From: Solitalea canadensis DSM 3403
GTDB taxonomy: Bacteria; Bacteroidota; Bacteroidia; Sphingobacteriales; Sphingobacteriaceae
Length of the DNA stretch: 64,000 nt
Direction: 5' to 3'
NCBI RefSeq assembly: GCF_000242635.2
Contig: NC_017770.1
Location: 1,624,669-1,688,668, forward strand
Made by a program: the position numbers and the translations under genes. Below the pieces are notes generated by a model that saw only the letters and a program-made list of their open reading frames with translations, ran no database searches and was not told the origin of the DNA. This document shows positions 33,377-42,486 of this stretch, one piece after another; the first letter of the stretch is position 1; each line of letters starts with the position of its first letter.

Positions 33377-35563
33377 TTATCTGTTTTCTGCTTTTGCTGT
33401 ATTAGCAGGTTTGTTTAACTTCTCGTCAATGTATTCAATCACTTTGTTATATAAGTGAATTCTGTCTTTACCATTAACATTGTGTTCATGACCCGGGTAA
33501 ACAAAGTAATCTACCGGAACACCGTTTTCAATACATTTTTTAATAAAATCCTGGCTATGTTGCCAAACAACTACCGGATCCATTGTGCCATGAATCAATA
33601 GCAAATCGCCTTTCAGGTTTTTAGCTTTATCCAATAATGAAGTTTGTGCAAATCCTTCGGCATTAGTTTGGGGAGTATCCATATATCTCTCTGTGTACAT
33701 GATCTCATAATAACTCCAATCGATAACCGGACCACCGGCAACACCCACTTTAAATACATCAGGATATTGAGTCATTAAACTGGTTGTCATAAAACCACCA
33801 TAACTCCATCCATGTACAGCCATTTTATCAGCATTTACATAAGGCAACGATTTCAGGTAGTTAACACCAACCAATTGGTCTTTCATTTCATTTTGCCCTA
33901 AGTGACGGAATGTTGCCTGCTCAAATGCTTGTCCACGATTTTTACTTCCACGACCATCAACAGTAAATACAATGTAGCCTTTGTTCGCAAGGTAATACAT
34001 CCAATAAGATGCACCTGTAGTCCAAGTGTTAGTCACCATCTGTACATTCGGGCCGTTATAAACATACACAACAACCGGGTATTTTTTACTGGCATCAAAA
34101 TCGAAAGGTTTAATCATTCTTCCATATAATAAGGAGCCATCGTCTGCTTTTAAACGAACTAATTCATTAGATCCGAATTTATATTCAGTTAACGGATTTT
34201 TAGCGTTCAGCAATGTTGTTGAAGTCTTTCCGTCTATTGAGAACAAATTAACTTTTTGAGGAATAATAGGACTGCTGAATGGATCAAGAATGAATTTTGC
34301 ATCCGATGATAAAATTGCCTGATCATGGAAACCGTTTTCTTTACTTAATTTAATGGCATCAAACTCACCTTTTTTATTGGCTTTTTTTGTCAAATCAACC
34401 ATATAAACCTGCATGTCGATGCTATCCGCATTGTTTCCGGTGAAGAATAGTTTGCTTTCTGTAGCATCAACACCTAAATACTTGCGAACAATGACTTTGC
34501 CCGTATTGATGTGTTTGATAAGCTTACCATTAAAGTCATATTGATAAAATTGGTTATATCCTTTGTTTTCACTTCGCCACAAAAATGAGTTTTTCAGGTT
34601 GATGGCTTCGTGTTCAGGGTGTACGTATTTAGGATGCGTTTCAGTAAATAGTGTTTTTACAAATTTTCCGGAAACAGCGTCATATTCATTGTATTTCAGT
34701 TCATTCTGATCGCGGTTTACTACAGCGATATAGATTGATTTTTCATCATTGCTCCAATGAATATTTGTTAAGTATTGTTCTTTGGGTTCGCCGGTTTGCA
34801 AGTAAATAGTTTTTCCAGTTGAAGGACTATAAACACCAAGTGTTACCTCATGGCTTTTCATTCCGGCCATTGGATATTTTATATTCTCTAATTTTGCAGG
34901 ACGAACATCTGTATTTACCAGTGGGTAATCCGTTACCATTGTAGCATCTTCGCGATAAAATGCTAATAAACTTCCTTTTGGCGACCAGAAGGTACCTTTA
35001 GAAATACCAAACTCCTCACGGTGGGTACTTTTTCCATTTTTAATACCCCATTGTGTATCGTTGGTAACTTGCGTTTCCTTACCATCTATACTAACAAAAA
35101 GGTTGTCGCCTTTAGTGTAGGCAACTTTGTTTGTTGTTGGCTCAATATCAAGGTTTTCGCCCTCTTTGTTAAATGTAGTTAATGTTTTGGCAGATTTTGA
35201 TTGTATGTCAAACAGGAATAATTTGCCTTCTGCTGAAAAACGGATATGGTTTGCATCAACCCAAGTAAATTGAGGCCAACCTCTTAATTGAGTACTTGTT
35301 GCAGCAGAAACATCCTCAATTGATAATGCGGTGTTAACTGTTGTATTGGTAACAGAACCAATCATCAGGCTTTTACCATTAATGTAAGAATAACTGTTGG
35401 TTCCGGTTATCCATTGCAGACCACGTAAACGCTCTTCTCCAAATTTGCTGAAACGCCCTAAAATGGCATCCTGCAAAGTGACTTCCTTTGTTTGTGCAAA
35501 ACTTACCGATGTCCCTGTTGTAAATAACAAGGCGATGGCAATAAATCTGTGCTTAATATTCAT
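33377..35563 (-). CDS. Dipeptidyl peptidase IV (S9B)
   Basis: About 728 residues from the ATG at 35563 (M-N-I-K-H-R-F-I-A-I-A-L-L); an upstream start at 35590 would add nine residues before the signal peptide. The propeller domain has the H-R-E-E-F-G motif, whose paired Glu residues hold the substrate N-terminus in DPP IV. The hydrolase domain carries Ser587 in G-W-S-Y-G-G-F, Asp in H-G-T-M-D-P-V-V, and His in P-G-H-E-H-N-V. It removes N-terminal X-Pro or X-Ala dipeptides in the periplasm. This is the second S9 enzyme of the window, the other being DPP5-like (1707). Confidence 0.94.
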   Translation of the reverse strand: MNIKHRFIAIALLFTTGTSVSFAQTKEVTLQDAILGRFSKFGEERLRGLQWITGTNSYSYINGKSLMIGSVTNTTVNTALSIEDVSAATSTQLRGWPQFTWVDANHIRFSAEGKLFLFDIQSKSAKTLTTFNKEGENLDIEPTTNKVAYTKGDNLFVSIDGKETQVTNDTQWGIKNGKSTHREEFGISKGTFWSPKGSLLAFYREDATMVTDYPLVNTDVRPAKLENIKYPMAGMKSHEVTLGVYSPSTGKTIYLQTGEPKEQYLTNIHWSNDEKSIYIAVVNRDQNELKYNEYDAVSGKFVKTLFTETHPKYVHPEHEAINLKNSFLWRSENKGYNQFYQYDFNGKLIKHINTGKVIVRKYLGVDATESKLFFTGNNADSIDMQVYMVDLTKKANKKGEFDAIKLSKENGFHDQAILSSDAKFILDPFSSPIIPQKVNLFSIDGKTSTTLLNAKNPLTEYKFGSNELVRLKADDGSLLYGRMIKPFDFDASKKYPVVVYVYNGPNVQMVTNTWTTGASYWMYYLANKGYIVFTVDGRGSKNRGQAFEQATFRHLGQNEMKDQLVGVNYLKSLPYVNADKMAVHGWSYGGFMTTSLMTQYPDVFKVGVAGGPVIDWSYYEIMYTERYMDTPQTNAEGFAQTSLLDKAKNLKGDLLLIHGTMDPVVVWQHSQDFIKKCIENGVPVDYFVYPGHEHNVNGKDRIHLYNKVIEYIDEKLNKPANTAKAENR

Positions 35564-35689
35564 TAATAAAGTGATTATGCTTTGGGCCAAAAATATTCAT
35601 TATCTGAACTTTACAGCAGGTAATTGAAGTTTAAGCCTGTATTTTTTTTGTGACGGAATAAATACCTGATTCTAAAATGAATAGGTGCG

Positions 35690-36301
35690 TTAAATGGAGA
35701 GAAAATTTCCTATACCAATTATAATCGATCGGTCAATTTCGGGAATATCAGGTATTCTGCCAAGACACGCTAATTTAGAATGATTCAGTATGTAGTCTTC
35801 TGAATCATGATCTTCGTTTCCATTAAAGATCAGTCCTTTAATTGGTATATTTCTGTTTTTTAAACTCTCAATGGATAGAAGTGTATGATTAATACTACCT
35901 AAATAATTCCTTGAAACAAGAATAACTTCAGCCTCAAGTTTTTCAATCAAATCTATTATTAATGCTTTATCATTTAATGGTACCATCAAACCTCCGGCGC
36001 CTTCAATAATCAATTGATTGTTAGTTTCAGGAAGGATGAATTTTTCAAGTTGAATAGTCACATTATCGATTCTGGCTGATTTATGAGGAGAAAACGGCTG
36101 ACTTAGTCGATACGTTTCAGGATGAAAAACAGTTTTTGAATTACTGATCAGCGATTGAATAGTAATCGTGTCAGACTGGTGCAAATCTCCCGACTGGATC
36201 GGCTTCCAGTAGTCTGCATTTAATTTTTCTACAATAATCGCTGAAATAAGAGTTTTACCAACCCCGGTTCCAATTCCGGTTATAAAGAGAGGTTTCTTCA
36301 T
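35690..36301 (-). CDS. bioD: Dethiobiotin synthetase (BioD)
   Basis: 203 residues. The P-loop G-I-G-T-G-V-G-K-T is at residues 9-17, followed by the switch region Y-W-K-P-I-Q-S-G-D and the magnesium-binding E-G-A-G-G-L-M-V-P. It closes the ureido ring of dethiobiotin using ATP and CO2. It lies last in the bioF-nagA-bioD run, 82 bp after nagA; a possible attenuator hairpin sits in that gap. Other bio genes (bioA, bioB, bioC) are not in the window. Confidence 0.94.
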   Translation of the reverse strand: MKKPLFITGIGTGVGKTLISAIIVEKLNADYWKPIQSGDLHQSDTITIQSLISNSKTVFHPETYRLSQPFSPHKSARIDNVTIQLEKFILPETNNQLIIEGAGGLMVPLNDKALIIDLIEKLEAEVILVSRNYLGSINHTLLSIESLKNRNIPIKGLIFNGNEDHDSEDYILNHSKLACLGRIPDIPEIDRSIIIGIGNFLSI

Positions 36302-36310
36302 CTATCCAAT

Positions 36311-36352
36311 TATTAATTTAAACAGAAACCCCACGCCAAAAAGCGCAGGGTT
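36311..36352 (-). terminator. Weak stem-loop between nagA and bioD
   Basis: On the minus strand AACCCTGCGC pairs imperfectly with GGCGTGGGGTT around TTTTT, followed by TCTGTTT. It may end nagA or attenuate bioD. Confidence 0.5.
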
Positions 36353-36383
36353 CTTAATTTTTTGAGAGATGTAATGTATAAGT

Positions 36384-37520
36384 TTATTCAATAACTTCTT
36401 CCTTTATTTCAATTATTTTACCATCATAAATAACATTTATTACGTTGTAATCATCGTCGAATACAACAAAGTCGGCAGCAAAACCAGCTGATATTTGTCC
36501 CAGGTGATGCTCCATAGCAATCACTTTAGCAGGATAAGCTGTGGCCATTTTTAATGCCTCTGCTACATCAATATCTGCCTTTTCAACGCAATTTTTTACA
36601 GCCCTCATCATGGTTAATGATGATCCGGCTAATGTACCACCTGGATTAACAAATTTTCCGGTATCCGCCTGGTAAATGTAATCACCTTCCAGGTTCTCAA
36701 CCACGGCATCCGTAATGATAAATAGACGGTCCTGCAATATTTTTTTACTAATTCTGATAGCCGCATAGTCGCAATGAAAACCATCCGGAATAATGCTCGA
36801 ATATACATCACTAGCATCATAAATGGCTCCAACCATGCCCGGAGATCTGTGCTGAAATGTCGACATAGCATTGAAAAGATGAGTGCAGGCCTTTACTCCT
36901 TTATTAAACACATCTTTAGCTTGCTCATAAGTAGCATTACTATGCCCTGCAGAAATAACAATGCCCAGGTCATTCAGCAAGTCGATACACTCTTCAGTGA
37001 GTTGCTCAGGAGCGATGGTGATCATTTTCACAACGCCTTCAGCATCCTTCAATAACTCTTTAAGCTTATCTAAGGTAAGTTCCTGAACATACTGCTCAAG
37101 ATGAGCCCCTTTCTTTTCCGCATTAATAAAAGGTCCTTCTAAATGAAGACCCAATAATCCGGATCCTCCTGCTTCAAGATACTCTTTGGTTGCTTTAATA
37201 CATTTTTTAACAGTTTCGGGTGAACTCGTAGGAATTGTGATCATAAACCGGGTAGTTCCAACCCGTTGAAAACTCTCGTTGATCTTATACAGCGCTTCAA
37301 CTGTTGATTCAACTGAAAATAAAGTGTTTCCGCCTCCGTAAACCTGCAGATCAATAAATCCGGGGGCCACGTTAAATCCGTTTAGATCGATGCATTTAAT
37401 TTCAGCAGGCAGATCATTTTCGTCGATAATATCAACTATTGTACTTTCATCAATTAAAATAGCCTTGCGATGCTCAATGCTTTTTCCTGTGTAAATGGTA
37501 GAATTTGTTAACGCATACAT
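36384..37520 (-). CDS. nagA: N-acetylglucosamine-6-phosphate deacetylase (NagA)
   Basis: 378 residues, the full family length. Amidohydrolase features: V-A-P-G-F-I-D-L-Q-V-Y-G-G-G, L-H-L-E-G-P-F-I-N (metal-binding Glu), S-A-G-H-S-N-A-T-Y (metal His), C-T-H-L-F-N-A-M (metal His) and I-T-D-A-V (catalytic Asp). It deacetylates GlcNAc-6-P to GlcN-6-P in amino-sugar catabolism and cell-wall recycling. It sits unexpectedly between bioF and bioD, with gaps of 76 and 82 bp, all on the minus strand. Confidence 0.93.
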   Translation of the reverse strand: MYALTNSTIYTGKSIEHRKAILIDESTIVDIIDENDLPAEIKCIDLNGFNVAPGFIDLQVYGGGNTLFSVESTVEALYKINESFQRVGTTRFMITIPTSSPETVKKCIKATKEYLEAGGSGLLGLHLEGPFINAEKKGAHLEQYVQELTLDKLKELLKDAEGVVKMITIAPEQLTEECIDLLNDLGIVISAGHSNATYEQAKDVFNKGVKACTHLFNAMSTFQHRSPGMVGAIYDASDVYSSIIPDGFHCDYAAIRISKKILQDRLFIITDAVVENLEGDYIYQADTGKFVNPGGTLAGSSLTMMRAVKNCVEKADIDVAEALKMATAYPAKVIAMEHHLGQISAGFAADFVVFDDDYNVINVIYDGKIIEIKEEVIE

Positions 37521-37596
37521 ACTAAAAGGTTTGGTTTATTTATTGGGATAAATAGAGCAAATAGAATTCTGATTACCAACTACCAATAGTTATATT

Positions 37597-38748
37597 TTAT
37601 AAATATTGATTGATTTCTTTAGCCAATTCATTAATTTCTTCGACCGAATTATATAAATGTAAACAAACTCGTAATCGTTCGGCTCCTTCAGCCACGGCAG
37701 GAGAGCGTACAGCACCCAAACTAAAGCCTTTATTCTTTAAATAGGCGCCTGCTCGCATTACTTCTTCGTTACCTGTTATTACAATGGATTGGATAGATGT
37801 ATTGCTCCTGATTAAATTGATGTCTTTCCGTAAGCGGTATTTAAATAGATCGATTTTATGGATCAAATGCTTTTGCAATTCGGGGTGTTGATTCAGGTAA
37901 TCATAAGCAACTTTGATGCTTGCTAAAGTATGAAAAGGAGCCGCTGTGGTAAAAATGAAACTTCTTGAAGTATTAATTAAATAATCTCTTAGGTTTTTTG
38001 ATCCTAATATTACAGCCCCATGTGAACCTATGGCTTTGCCAAAGGTGTGGATACGTGCAAATATTTTATCCTCAAGTCCTAATGAAGAGACTAAACCTTT
38101 ACCATTTTCTCCTAAAACGCCAGCACTGTGTGCTTCATCAATTATAATATTGGCATTATACTTCTCTGCCAAAGTAACAATTCCTAACAAATCAGGAGAG
38201 TCGCCATCCATTGAGTAAACGCTTTCAATGCCTATAAAAATTCTTCCTTTAGCAACTTTTAATTTCTTCTCCAGGCTATCAAGGTCATTATGCCTGAACT
38301 TAAAACGGTTTGCATAGCTCAATCTAGATCCATCAATTATACATGCATGAATTTTTTCATCCAGAATGATAGTATCACCTTTTTGGGGTATGCTTGAAAA
38401 GAAACCGAGATTGGCATCATAACCCGAGTTATATAATAATCCGGCTTCTGCCTTATGAAATTGGGCAAGTCGATCTTCCAATGCTTCAGCATAGGCTGTA
38501 TTTCCGGAGATAAGACGAGATCCGGTAGAACCAATAAGGGAATGTGGGTGGTTGTCAAGTTCAGTAGCAAGTAGGTGTTTGAGTTCTGTTGAGCGCGATA
38601 AACCTAAATAATCATTGGATGAAAAATCAATCAGGTTATCCTCAGTTTTTAATTGTCTGAACGCATGAGTTTCTTTTAAATGACCGATACGATCATCTAA
38701 ATATTTTTCAATAGAAGGCATGTGTGTGTTTGGTTTTGTGGATGACAA
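37597..38748 (-). CDS. bioF: 8-amino-7-oxononanoate synthase (BioF) or close alpha-oxoamine synthase
   Basis: 383 residues (an alternative start at 38721, M-P-S-I-E-K, is possible). PLP enzyme of the alpha-oxoamine synthase family: D-F-S-S-N-D-Y-L-G-L at 41-50, D-E-A-H-S-A-G near 204-210, H-T-F-G-K-A with the PLP Lys238. BioF joins pimeloyl-ACP/CoA to alanine; 2-amino-3-ketobutyrate ligase is the main alternative. bioD two genes away supports BioF. It begins the bioF-nagA-bioD run. Confidence 0.86.
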   Translation of the reverse strand: MSSTKPNTHMPSIEKYLDDRIGHLKETHAFRQLKTEDNLIDFSSNDYLGLSRSTELKHLLATELDNHPHSLIGSTGSRLISGNTAYAEALEDRLAQFHKAEAGLLYNSGYDANLGFFSSIPQKGDTIILDEKIHACIIDGSRLSYANRFKFRHNDLDSLEKKLKVAKGRIFIGIESVYSMDGDSPDLLGIVTLAEKYNANIIIDEAHSAGVLGENGKGLVSSLGLEDKIFARIHTFGKAIGSHGAVILGSKNLRDYLINTSRSFIFTTAAPFHTLASIKVAYDYLNQHPELQKHLIHKIDLFKYRLRKDINLIRSNTSIQSIVITGNEEVMRAGAYLKNKGFSLGAVRSPAVAEGAERLRVCLHLYNSVEEINELAKEINQYL

Positions 38749-38785
38749 ATATAAAGCTTTGGGATATATCCTTTCAATAAATCAG

Positions 38786-38828
38786 AAAAAAGAAAAGCAT
38801 CTGATTGATACCAGATGCTTTTCTTTTT
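38786..38828 (-). terminator. Terminator of the small Spy-like gene
   Basis: AGAAAAGCATCTG and CAGATGCTTTTCT pair perfectly around ATTGATAC, with A/T-runs on both flanks. On the minus strand it follows the gene ending at 38859. Confidence 0.9.
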
Positions 38829-38858
38829 CAGCATTAATAATTAATGGCTATATTATAA

Positions 38859-39266
38859 TTATATTGAATCTTTCTTACTCTTATCCCAGCCACCTTTTCG
38901 CTGCTGCATGCGTTCTTTCATTTTCTTTTCGCGTTCAGCTTTTAAAGTCATATAATCAGCCATTTGTTTTTCTGTTAACACTCCTTTATAAGCAGTTTCT
39001 TTATCTTCTTCAATTTTTTTTGCTCCTTTAAAAGCTTCGGCTCTATCGCCTTCACTTTGAGCACGCAATTCATCCATGTTCTTAGCAGAGGTCAAATTGA
39101 TCTCTTGGATCTTCTTTTGCTGGTCTTCCGATAAACTTAGCTTTTTAGATAATTGTTGTGTTTGCATTGAAGCACGCTCTTCAGCTGTGCGTTGAACCCT
39201 CTGTTGTGCATTGGCTGCTACAGACGATATTACTGTGGCTGCCATTATAAGAATCAGTTTTTTCAT
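38859..39266 (-). CDS. Small secreted Spy/CpxP-like protein
   Basis: 135 residues from the ATG at 39266 (M-K-K-L-I-L-I-M-A-A), giving a clean signal peptide ending A-N-A-Q. The mature protein is highly charged and helical: R-T-A-E-E-R-A-S-M-Q-T-Q-Q-L, L-S-L-S-E-D-Q-Q-K-K-I-Q-E-I-N, L-T-E-K-Q-M-A-D-Y-M. This L-T-x-x-Q pattern is like LTXXQ (Spy/CpxP) or DUF4890 periplasmic proteins. Suggests a periplasmic chaperone or stress sensor; partner unknown. It ends with a Lys-rich basic tail. Confidence 0.82.
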   Translation of the reverse strand: MKKLILIMAATVISSVAANAQQRVQRTAEERASMQTQQLSKKLSLSEDQQKKIQEINLTSAKNMDELRAQSEGDRAEAFKGAKKIEEDKETAYKGVLTEKQMADYMTLKAEREKKMKERMQQRKGGWDKSKKDSI

Positions 39267-39331
39267 GTTATTTGCTGTTTTCTTACTTTGAATAAAAGAA
39301 AGCAAAATGGTTTAAACAGTAAAAACAATTC

Positions 39332-39898
39332 TTACAAAGACGAATGGTAAGGGTTTATAAGTGAATAGATCTCCGTATCGTAAAATTTACCTTCAAAATA
39401 GAAGTTGTCCTTGTGAAAAGCCTCCTTTGTAAACCCAGTTTTCTCTAAAAGCTTTCCAGAAGCAATATTTTCAGGGTCAATATGGGCTTCAATCGAATGG
39501 AAGTTAAGTTGCTTGAAACCATATTCAATTGTGGCCTCTGTGGCTTCCTTTATAATTCCTTTACCCCAATAATCAGCATGTAGCATATAACCGATTTCTG
39601 CGCGATGATGTTCCTTGATGATGCGCCAAAAACCTACAGAACCTATAAAAATATCGGGTGCATCTTTTAGAGTAATAGCCCAAGTGATACCTTCATTATT
39701 CTTAAAAGAATTAAGAATCGTATCAATCCATGTTTTTGCATCATTAACAGTTTTAGCACGCGGTCTTTTGATGAATCGCATAATAGCCTCGTTGCTTCTG
39801 AGCTCAAAAACTTTATCAGCATCTGTATGGCTAAATTGTCGCAAAATTAATTGAGTAGTATTAATAACAGGAAATTCCTGAAAGTTTATGTCCAACAT
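39332..39898 (-). CDS. GNAT-family N-acetyltransferase (RimJ-like)
   Basis: 188 residues. GNAT features: T-Q-L-I-L-R-Q-F opening, I-F-I-G-S-V-G-F-W, then A-E-I-G-Y-M-L-H-A-D-Y-W-G-K-G-I-I-K-E-A (acetyl-CoA loop) and N-I-A-S-G-K-L-L-E-K-T-G-F near the end. This is the RimJ/RimL branch, which acetylates protein N-termini or small amines. Acceptor unknown. It follows the S24 repressor gene by 26 bp on the minus strand, so it may be co-transcribed with it. Confidence 0.88.
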   Translation of the reverse strand: MLDINFQEFPVINTTQLILRQFSHTDADKVFELRSNEAIMRFIKRPRAKTVNDAKTWIDTILNSFKNNEGITWAITLKDAPDIFIGSVGFWRIIKEHHRAEIGYMLHADYWGKGIIKEATEATIEYGFKQLNFHSIEAHIDPENIASGKLLEKTGFTKEAFHKDNFYFEGKFYDTEIYSLINPYHSSL

Positions 39899-39924
39899 TC
39901 TAACGGTAGATATTAAAATTAGGG

Positions 39925-40722
39925 TTAATCGTTTGTCTTTAATTTGATAACGGTTTTTTGTAGTTGTTCCACCATTTCAGTCAATTTTTCTAATGAAGGT
40001 TCAACCGAAGGGGTAGGAAAGGAGGTACTTATAAATGCCTTAGCTTTCCAAACTTCAAGAACATCTTCCGCCTGAATGCTGTATGTTTCGTAAATCTTAT
40101 TATCAGAGGCAAGCATCAGTCGTTTGTTTTCTTTTATTTTATTGGTAACTCTCTTATAAACAATACCCTCGTCTTTACTCAGAACTACGTATGTTTCGCC
40201 TGATTTAATATCGTTGAAATTTTCCACATACTCACCCACTACAATAGTTCCAGGTTCAAGCGGTAACATAGAATCACCTTTTAGCTCAAATGCCCTGAAT
40301 GTACCACCTTTTAAAAAAGGAAGATGAAATTTTGGAAGTTCAGCGACGTATTGAGGATCTGCGTAACCATTCATATATCCTGCACTTGCTTTTGCCGGTA
40401 CAAGCTCAATGTTTTCATTGGAATCACTATCGACCGTAATACTTAATATGCGTAATCCTCCCGTCGGATTATTCTTTTCTTCTTCTGATGCTTTTTCTTT
40501 TTTAGCGAACCATTTATCATTTATACGTTCCCCGATAAATTCATCTACAGAAATGCTAAATAAGTTAGCCATTTTGATGAGTAGTTCAGTTTTCGGTTCT
40601 GCACGGTCTTCTTCATAAGCACCTATAACTGCGCGTTTAACATTAAGATTATCAGCTAATTGTTGTTGTGTAAGGTTTTGTTTCTTACGTAAGTATTTTA
40701 GATTTTGAGAAATGATACCCAT
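39925..40722 (-). CDS. XRE-HTH plus S24 peptidase repressor (LexA/UmuD-like)
   Basis: 265 residues. The N-terminal HTH_3 domain is Y-L-R-K-K-Q-N-L-T-Q-Q-Q-L-A-D-N-L (1-60). The S24 peptidase domain holds the LexA-like self-cleavage set: scissile Ala114-Gly115 in A-K-A-S-A-G-Y, nucleophile Ser151 in K-G-D-S-M-L-P and Lys190 in I-V-Y-K-R-V. The residues look complete, so autocleavage on a RecA signal is plausible. It is divergent from polymerase IV, with only 100 bp between them; that region carries a palindrome that may be its operator. Confidence 0.9.
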   Translation of the reverse strand: MGIISQNLKYLRKKQNLTQQQLADNLNVKRAVIGAYEEDRAEPKTELLIKMANLFSISVDEFIGERINDKWFAKKEKASEEEKNNPTGGLRILSITVDSDSNENIELVPAKASAGYMNGYADPQYVAELPKFHLPFLKGGTFRAFELKGDSMLPLEPGTIVVGEYVENFNDIKSGETYVVLSKDEGIVYKRVTNKIKENKRLMLASDNKIYETYSIQAEDVLEVWKAKAFISTSFPTPSVEPSLEKLTEMVEQLQKTVIKLKTND

Positions 40723-40760
40723 AAAATATTTTGCGAAAAATTTTATAATACTAAATATAA

Positions 40761-40776
40761 TAGCATATATTTGCTA
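40761..40776. promoter_or_regulatory. Palindrome between the S24 repressor and polymerase IV genes
   Basis: TAGCATATATTTGCTA: arms TAGCA and TGCTA, six-base centre. It is midway between the two divergent starts and could let the repressor control both genes. Confidence 0.55.
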
Positions 40777-40822
40777 ATAAAGTTAGTGACTATTTTTGAA
40801 ATAGCAAGAATAAAATTTAAAA

Positions 40823-41968
40823 ATGCACCGAGCAATCTTACATATGGACCTTGATACGTTCTTCGTTTCGGTAGAACGATTAAAAAATCCACAGTTAGTG
40901 GGGAAGCCGGTTATTGTTGGAGGCCGGGAGAGAGGAGTTGTTGCAGCCTGTAGTTATGAAGCCAGAAAATTCGGCGTTCATTCTGCAATGGCATCTGTTA
41001 AGGCCCGTAAACTTTGTCCGCAGGCCATTTGGTTAAAAGGGGATGGGGCTTCTTATAGCTATTATTCTAATAAAGTTACGCAAATCATTGCGGATGCAGT
41101 TCCTGTATTCGAAAAGGCCTCTGTGGATGAATTTTATATCGACCTCACAGGCATGGATCGTTTTTTCGATGTATATGAGTACGCAACCAAATTGCGATCG
41201 AAAATAATTAATGAAACTGGCCTTCCTATTTCAATGGCGCTTTCTACTAGTAAAACCGTATCTAAAATCGCTACCGATGAAGCAAAGCCGTGTGGGCAAT
41301 TATTTATTGAAGAAGGAAAAGAAAAAGAATTTCTTGCTCCTTTAGCTATAAATAAATTGCCCATGGTGGGTGATAATACCTACGCCTTTCTTGTTAAAAG
41401 AGGAATAAAGACAGTTGGAGATTTGGCTGCTGTTCCTGTGGAGATATTGGAAAATTTGCTGGGCAAACACGGGACTTCATTATGGGAAAAAGCTAACGGT
41501 ATCTGTAATCGCCAGGTTGAGTCATCATATAGTCGTAAATCTATTTCACAGGAAACAACATTTTTTGATGACGTTAGCGACAAGGAGCATCTTTTAGGTG
41601 TTTTGTCTGCTATGACGGAAAAATTATGTTATAAAATCCGAAGTACTAACATGGTAAGTTCATGCGTTGCCATTAAATTTCGTTATCCAGATTTTACTAC
41701 ACATACTCAACAACTCGCAATAGACCCGACTAACTCCGATACAATTATTTCAGAAGCTGTTAGAAAGCTTTTTTATTTGATTCATAGAAATGAGAAACTG
41801 CGCTTGATAGGCGTTCGTCTGGGCAATCTTTCTAATGAAAAATCGCAGCTAAATTTATTTGGCAATGCTGAAAAAGAACTTCAGAAGTTAAAGGCAATTG
41901 ATTCGATAAGAAATAAATACGGATGGAAATCGGTGGTAAACGCCTCTTCAGCAACTGATTTCCGATAA
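40823..41968 (+). CDS. dinB: DNA polymerase IV (DinB, Y family)
   Basis: 381 residues. Catalytic residues: Asp9 in H-M-D-L-D-T-F-F, Asp102-Glu103 in S-V-D-E-F-Y. The thumb has L-P-M-V-G-D-N-T-Y-A-F-L, and the little-finger domain fills 230-340. A beta-clamp motif Q-L-N-L-F at 342-346 lies near the C-terminus, as in other Y-family polymerases. Error-prone bypass of damaged DNA. The divergent LexA/UmuD-like repressor suggests DNA damage control of this gene. Confidence 0.95.
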   Translation: MHRAILHMDLDTFFVSVERLKNPQLVGKPVIVGGRERGVVAACSYEARKFGVHSAMASVKARKLCPQAIWLKGDGASYSYYSNKVTQIIADAVPVFEKASVDEFYIDLTGMDRFFDVYEYATKLRSKIINETGLPISMALSTSKTVSKIATDEAKPCGQLFIEEGKEKEFLAPLAINKLPMVGDNTYAFLVKRGIKTVGDLAAVPVEILENLLGKHGTSLWEKANGICNRQVESSYSRKSISQETTFFDDVSDKEHLLGVLSAMTEKLCYKIRSTNMVSSCVAIKFRYPDFTTHTQQLAIDPTNSDTIISEAVRKLFYLIHRNEKLRLIGVRLGNLSNEKSQLNLFGNAEKELQKLKAIDSIRNKYGWKSVVNASSATDFR

Positions 41969-41999
41969 AAAGATTTTAGAATAATTAAACTTTATAATC

Positions 42000-42386
42000 A
42001 TGGCAACATTCAACCGCTCAAATGTTCATCAATTAGTTGAAAAGCGTTACATCTATTTTATGACTGACAGAAACCGTTCTGCTATAACAATTGGTATTTC
42101 CAATGATTTAATACATACAATAAATGCTTATCGCAATTCTCCATCTATGTTTTTTGATTATTCAACCAGTCATATGCGGTTGGTGTATTTTGAAGAATTT
42201 ACCAATGAAACACTATTACATAAGCGTTACGAATTTTTAAAGATGCTCACAAAAGCACAGAAAGAGAAGCTGATAAGGTCAGTTAATGCGGATTGGGTTG
42301 ATCTGTCAATAGGGGTAGATTTTGAGGAAATCTTAGATATTAATTATTCGTTAAGAAAAATAAAAATTAATATAGCTGCATGTTAA
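42000..42386 (+). CDS. Degenerate GIY-YIG-like protein
   Basis: 128 residues. By eye it follows the GIY-YIG/UPF0213 layout: Y-I-Y-F-M-T-D-R-N, T-I-G-I-S-N-D-L-I-H-T-I, L-V-Y-F-E-E-F-T-N-E-T-L-L-H-K-R-Y-E-F-L-K-M-L, and K-L-I-R-S-V-N-A-D-W-V-D-L-S. The defining residues are changed: the first motif is Y-I-Y rather than G-I-Y, the second T-I-G instead of Y-I-G, and the catalytic Arg after N-D-L is replaced by His/Thr. So nuclease activity is doubtful. It follows dinB by 31 bp and is likely in the same transcript. Confidence 0.7.
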   Translation: MATFNRSNVHQLVEKRYIYFMTDRNRSAITIGISNDLIHTINAYRNSPSMFFDYSTSHMRLVYFEEFTNETLLHKRYEFLKMLTKAQKEKLIRSVNADWVDLSIGVDFEEILDINYSLRKIKINIAAC

Positions 42387-42448
42387 TAGCTTGCTTTTTA
42401 GAGCTGTATGGGCATTAATTGATGAAGAACGACAATATTGTATGCTTT

Positions 42449-42462
42449 TTGATACTAATCAA
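42449..42462 (+). promoter_or_regulatory. FNR-type box upstream of fnr
   Basis: TTGATACTAATCAA, a perfect palindrome matching the enterobacterial FNR consensus TTGAT-N4-ATCAA. A TTG (42463-42465) and TATTTTTG (42487-42494, TANNTTTG type) follow, 21 bp apart. Confidence 0.82.
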
Positions 42463-42486
42463 TTGGCTTTGTATTAATATTAATCA

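Noticed and set aside
39925-42386. Prophage remnant around the S24 repressor
   Set aside because: No integrase, structural, lysis or attachment sequences; polymerase IV and the repressor are a standard damage-response pair.
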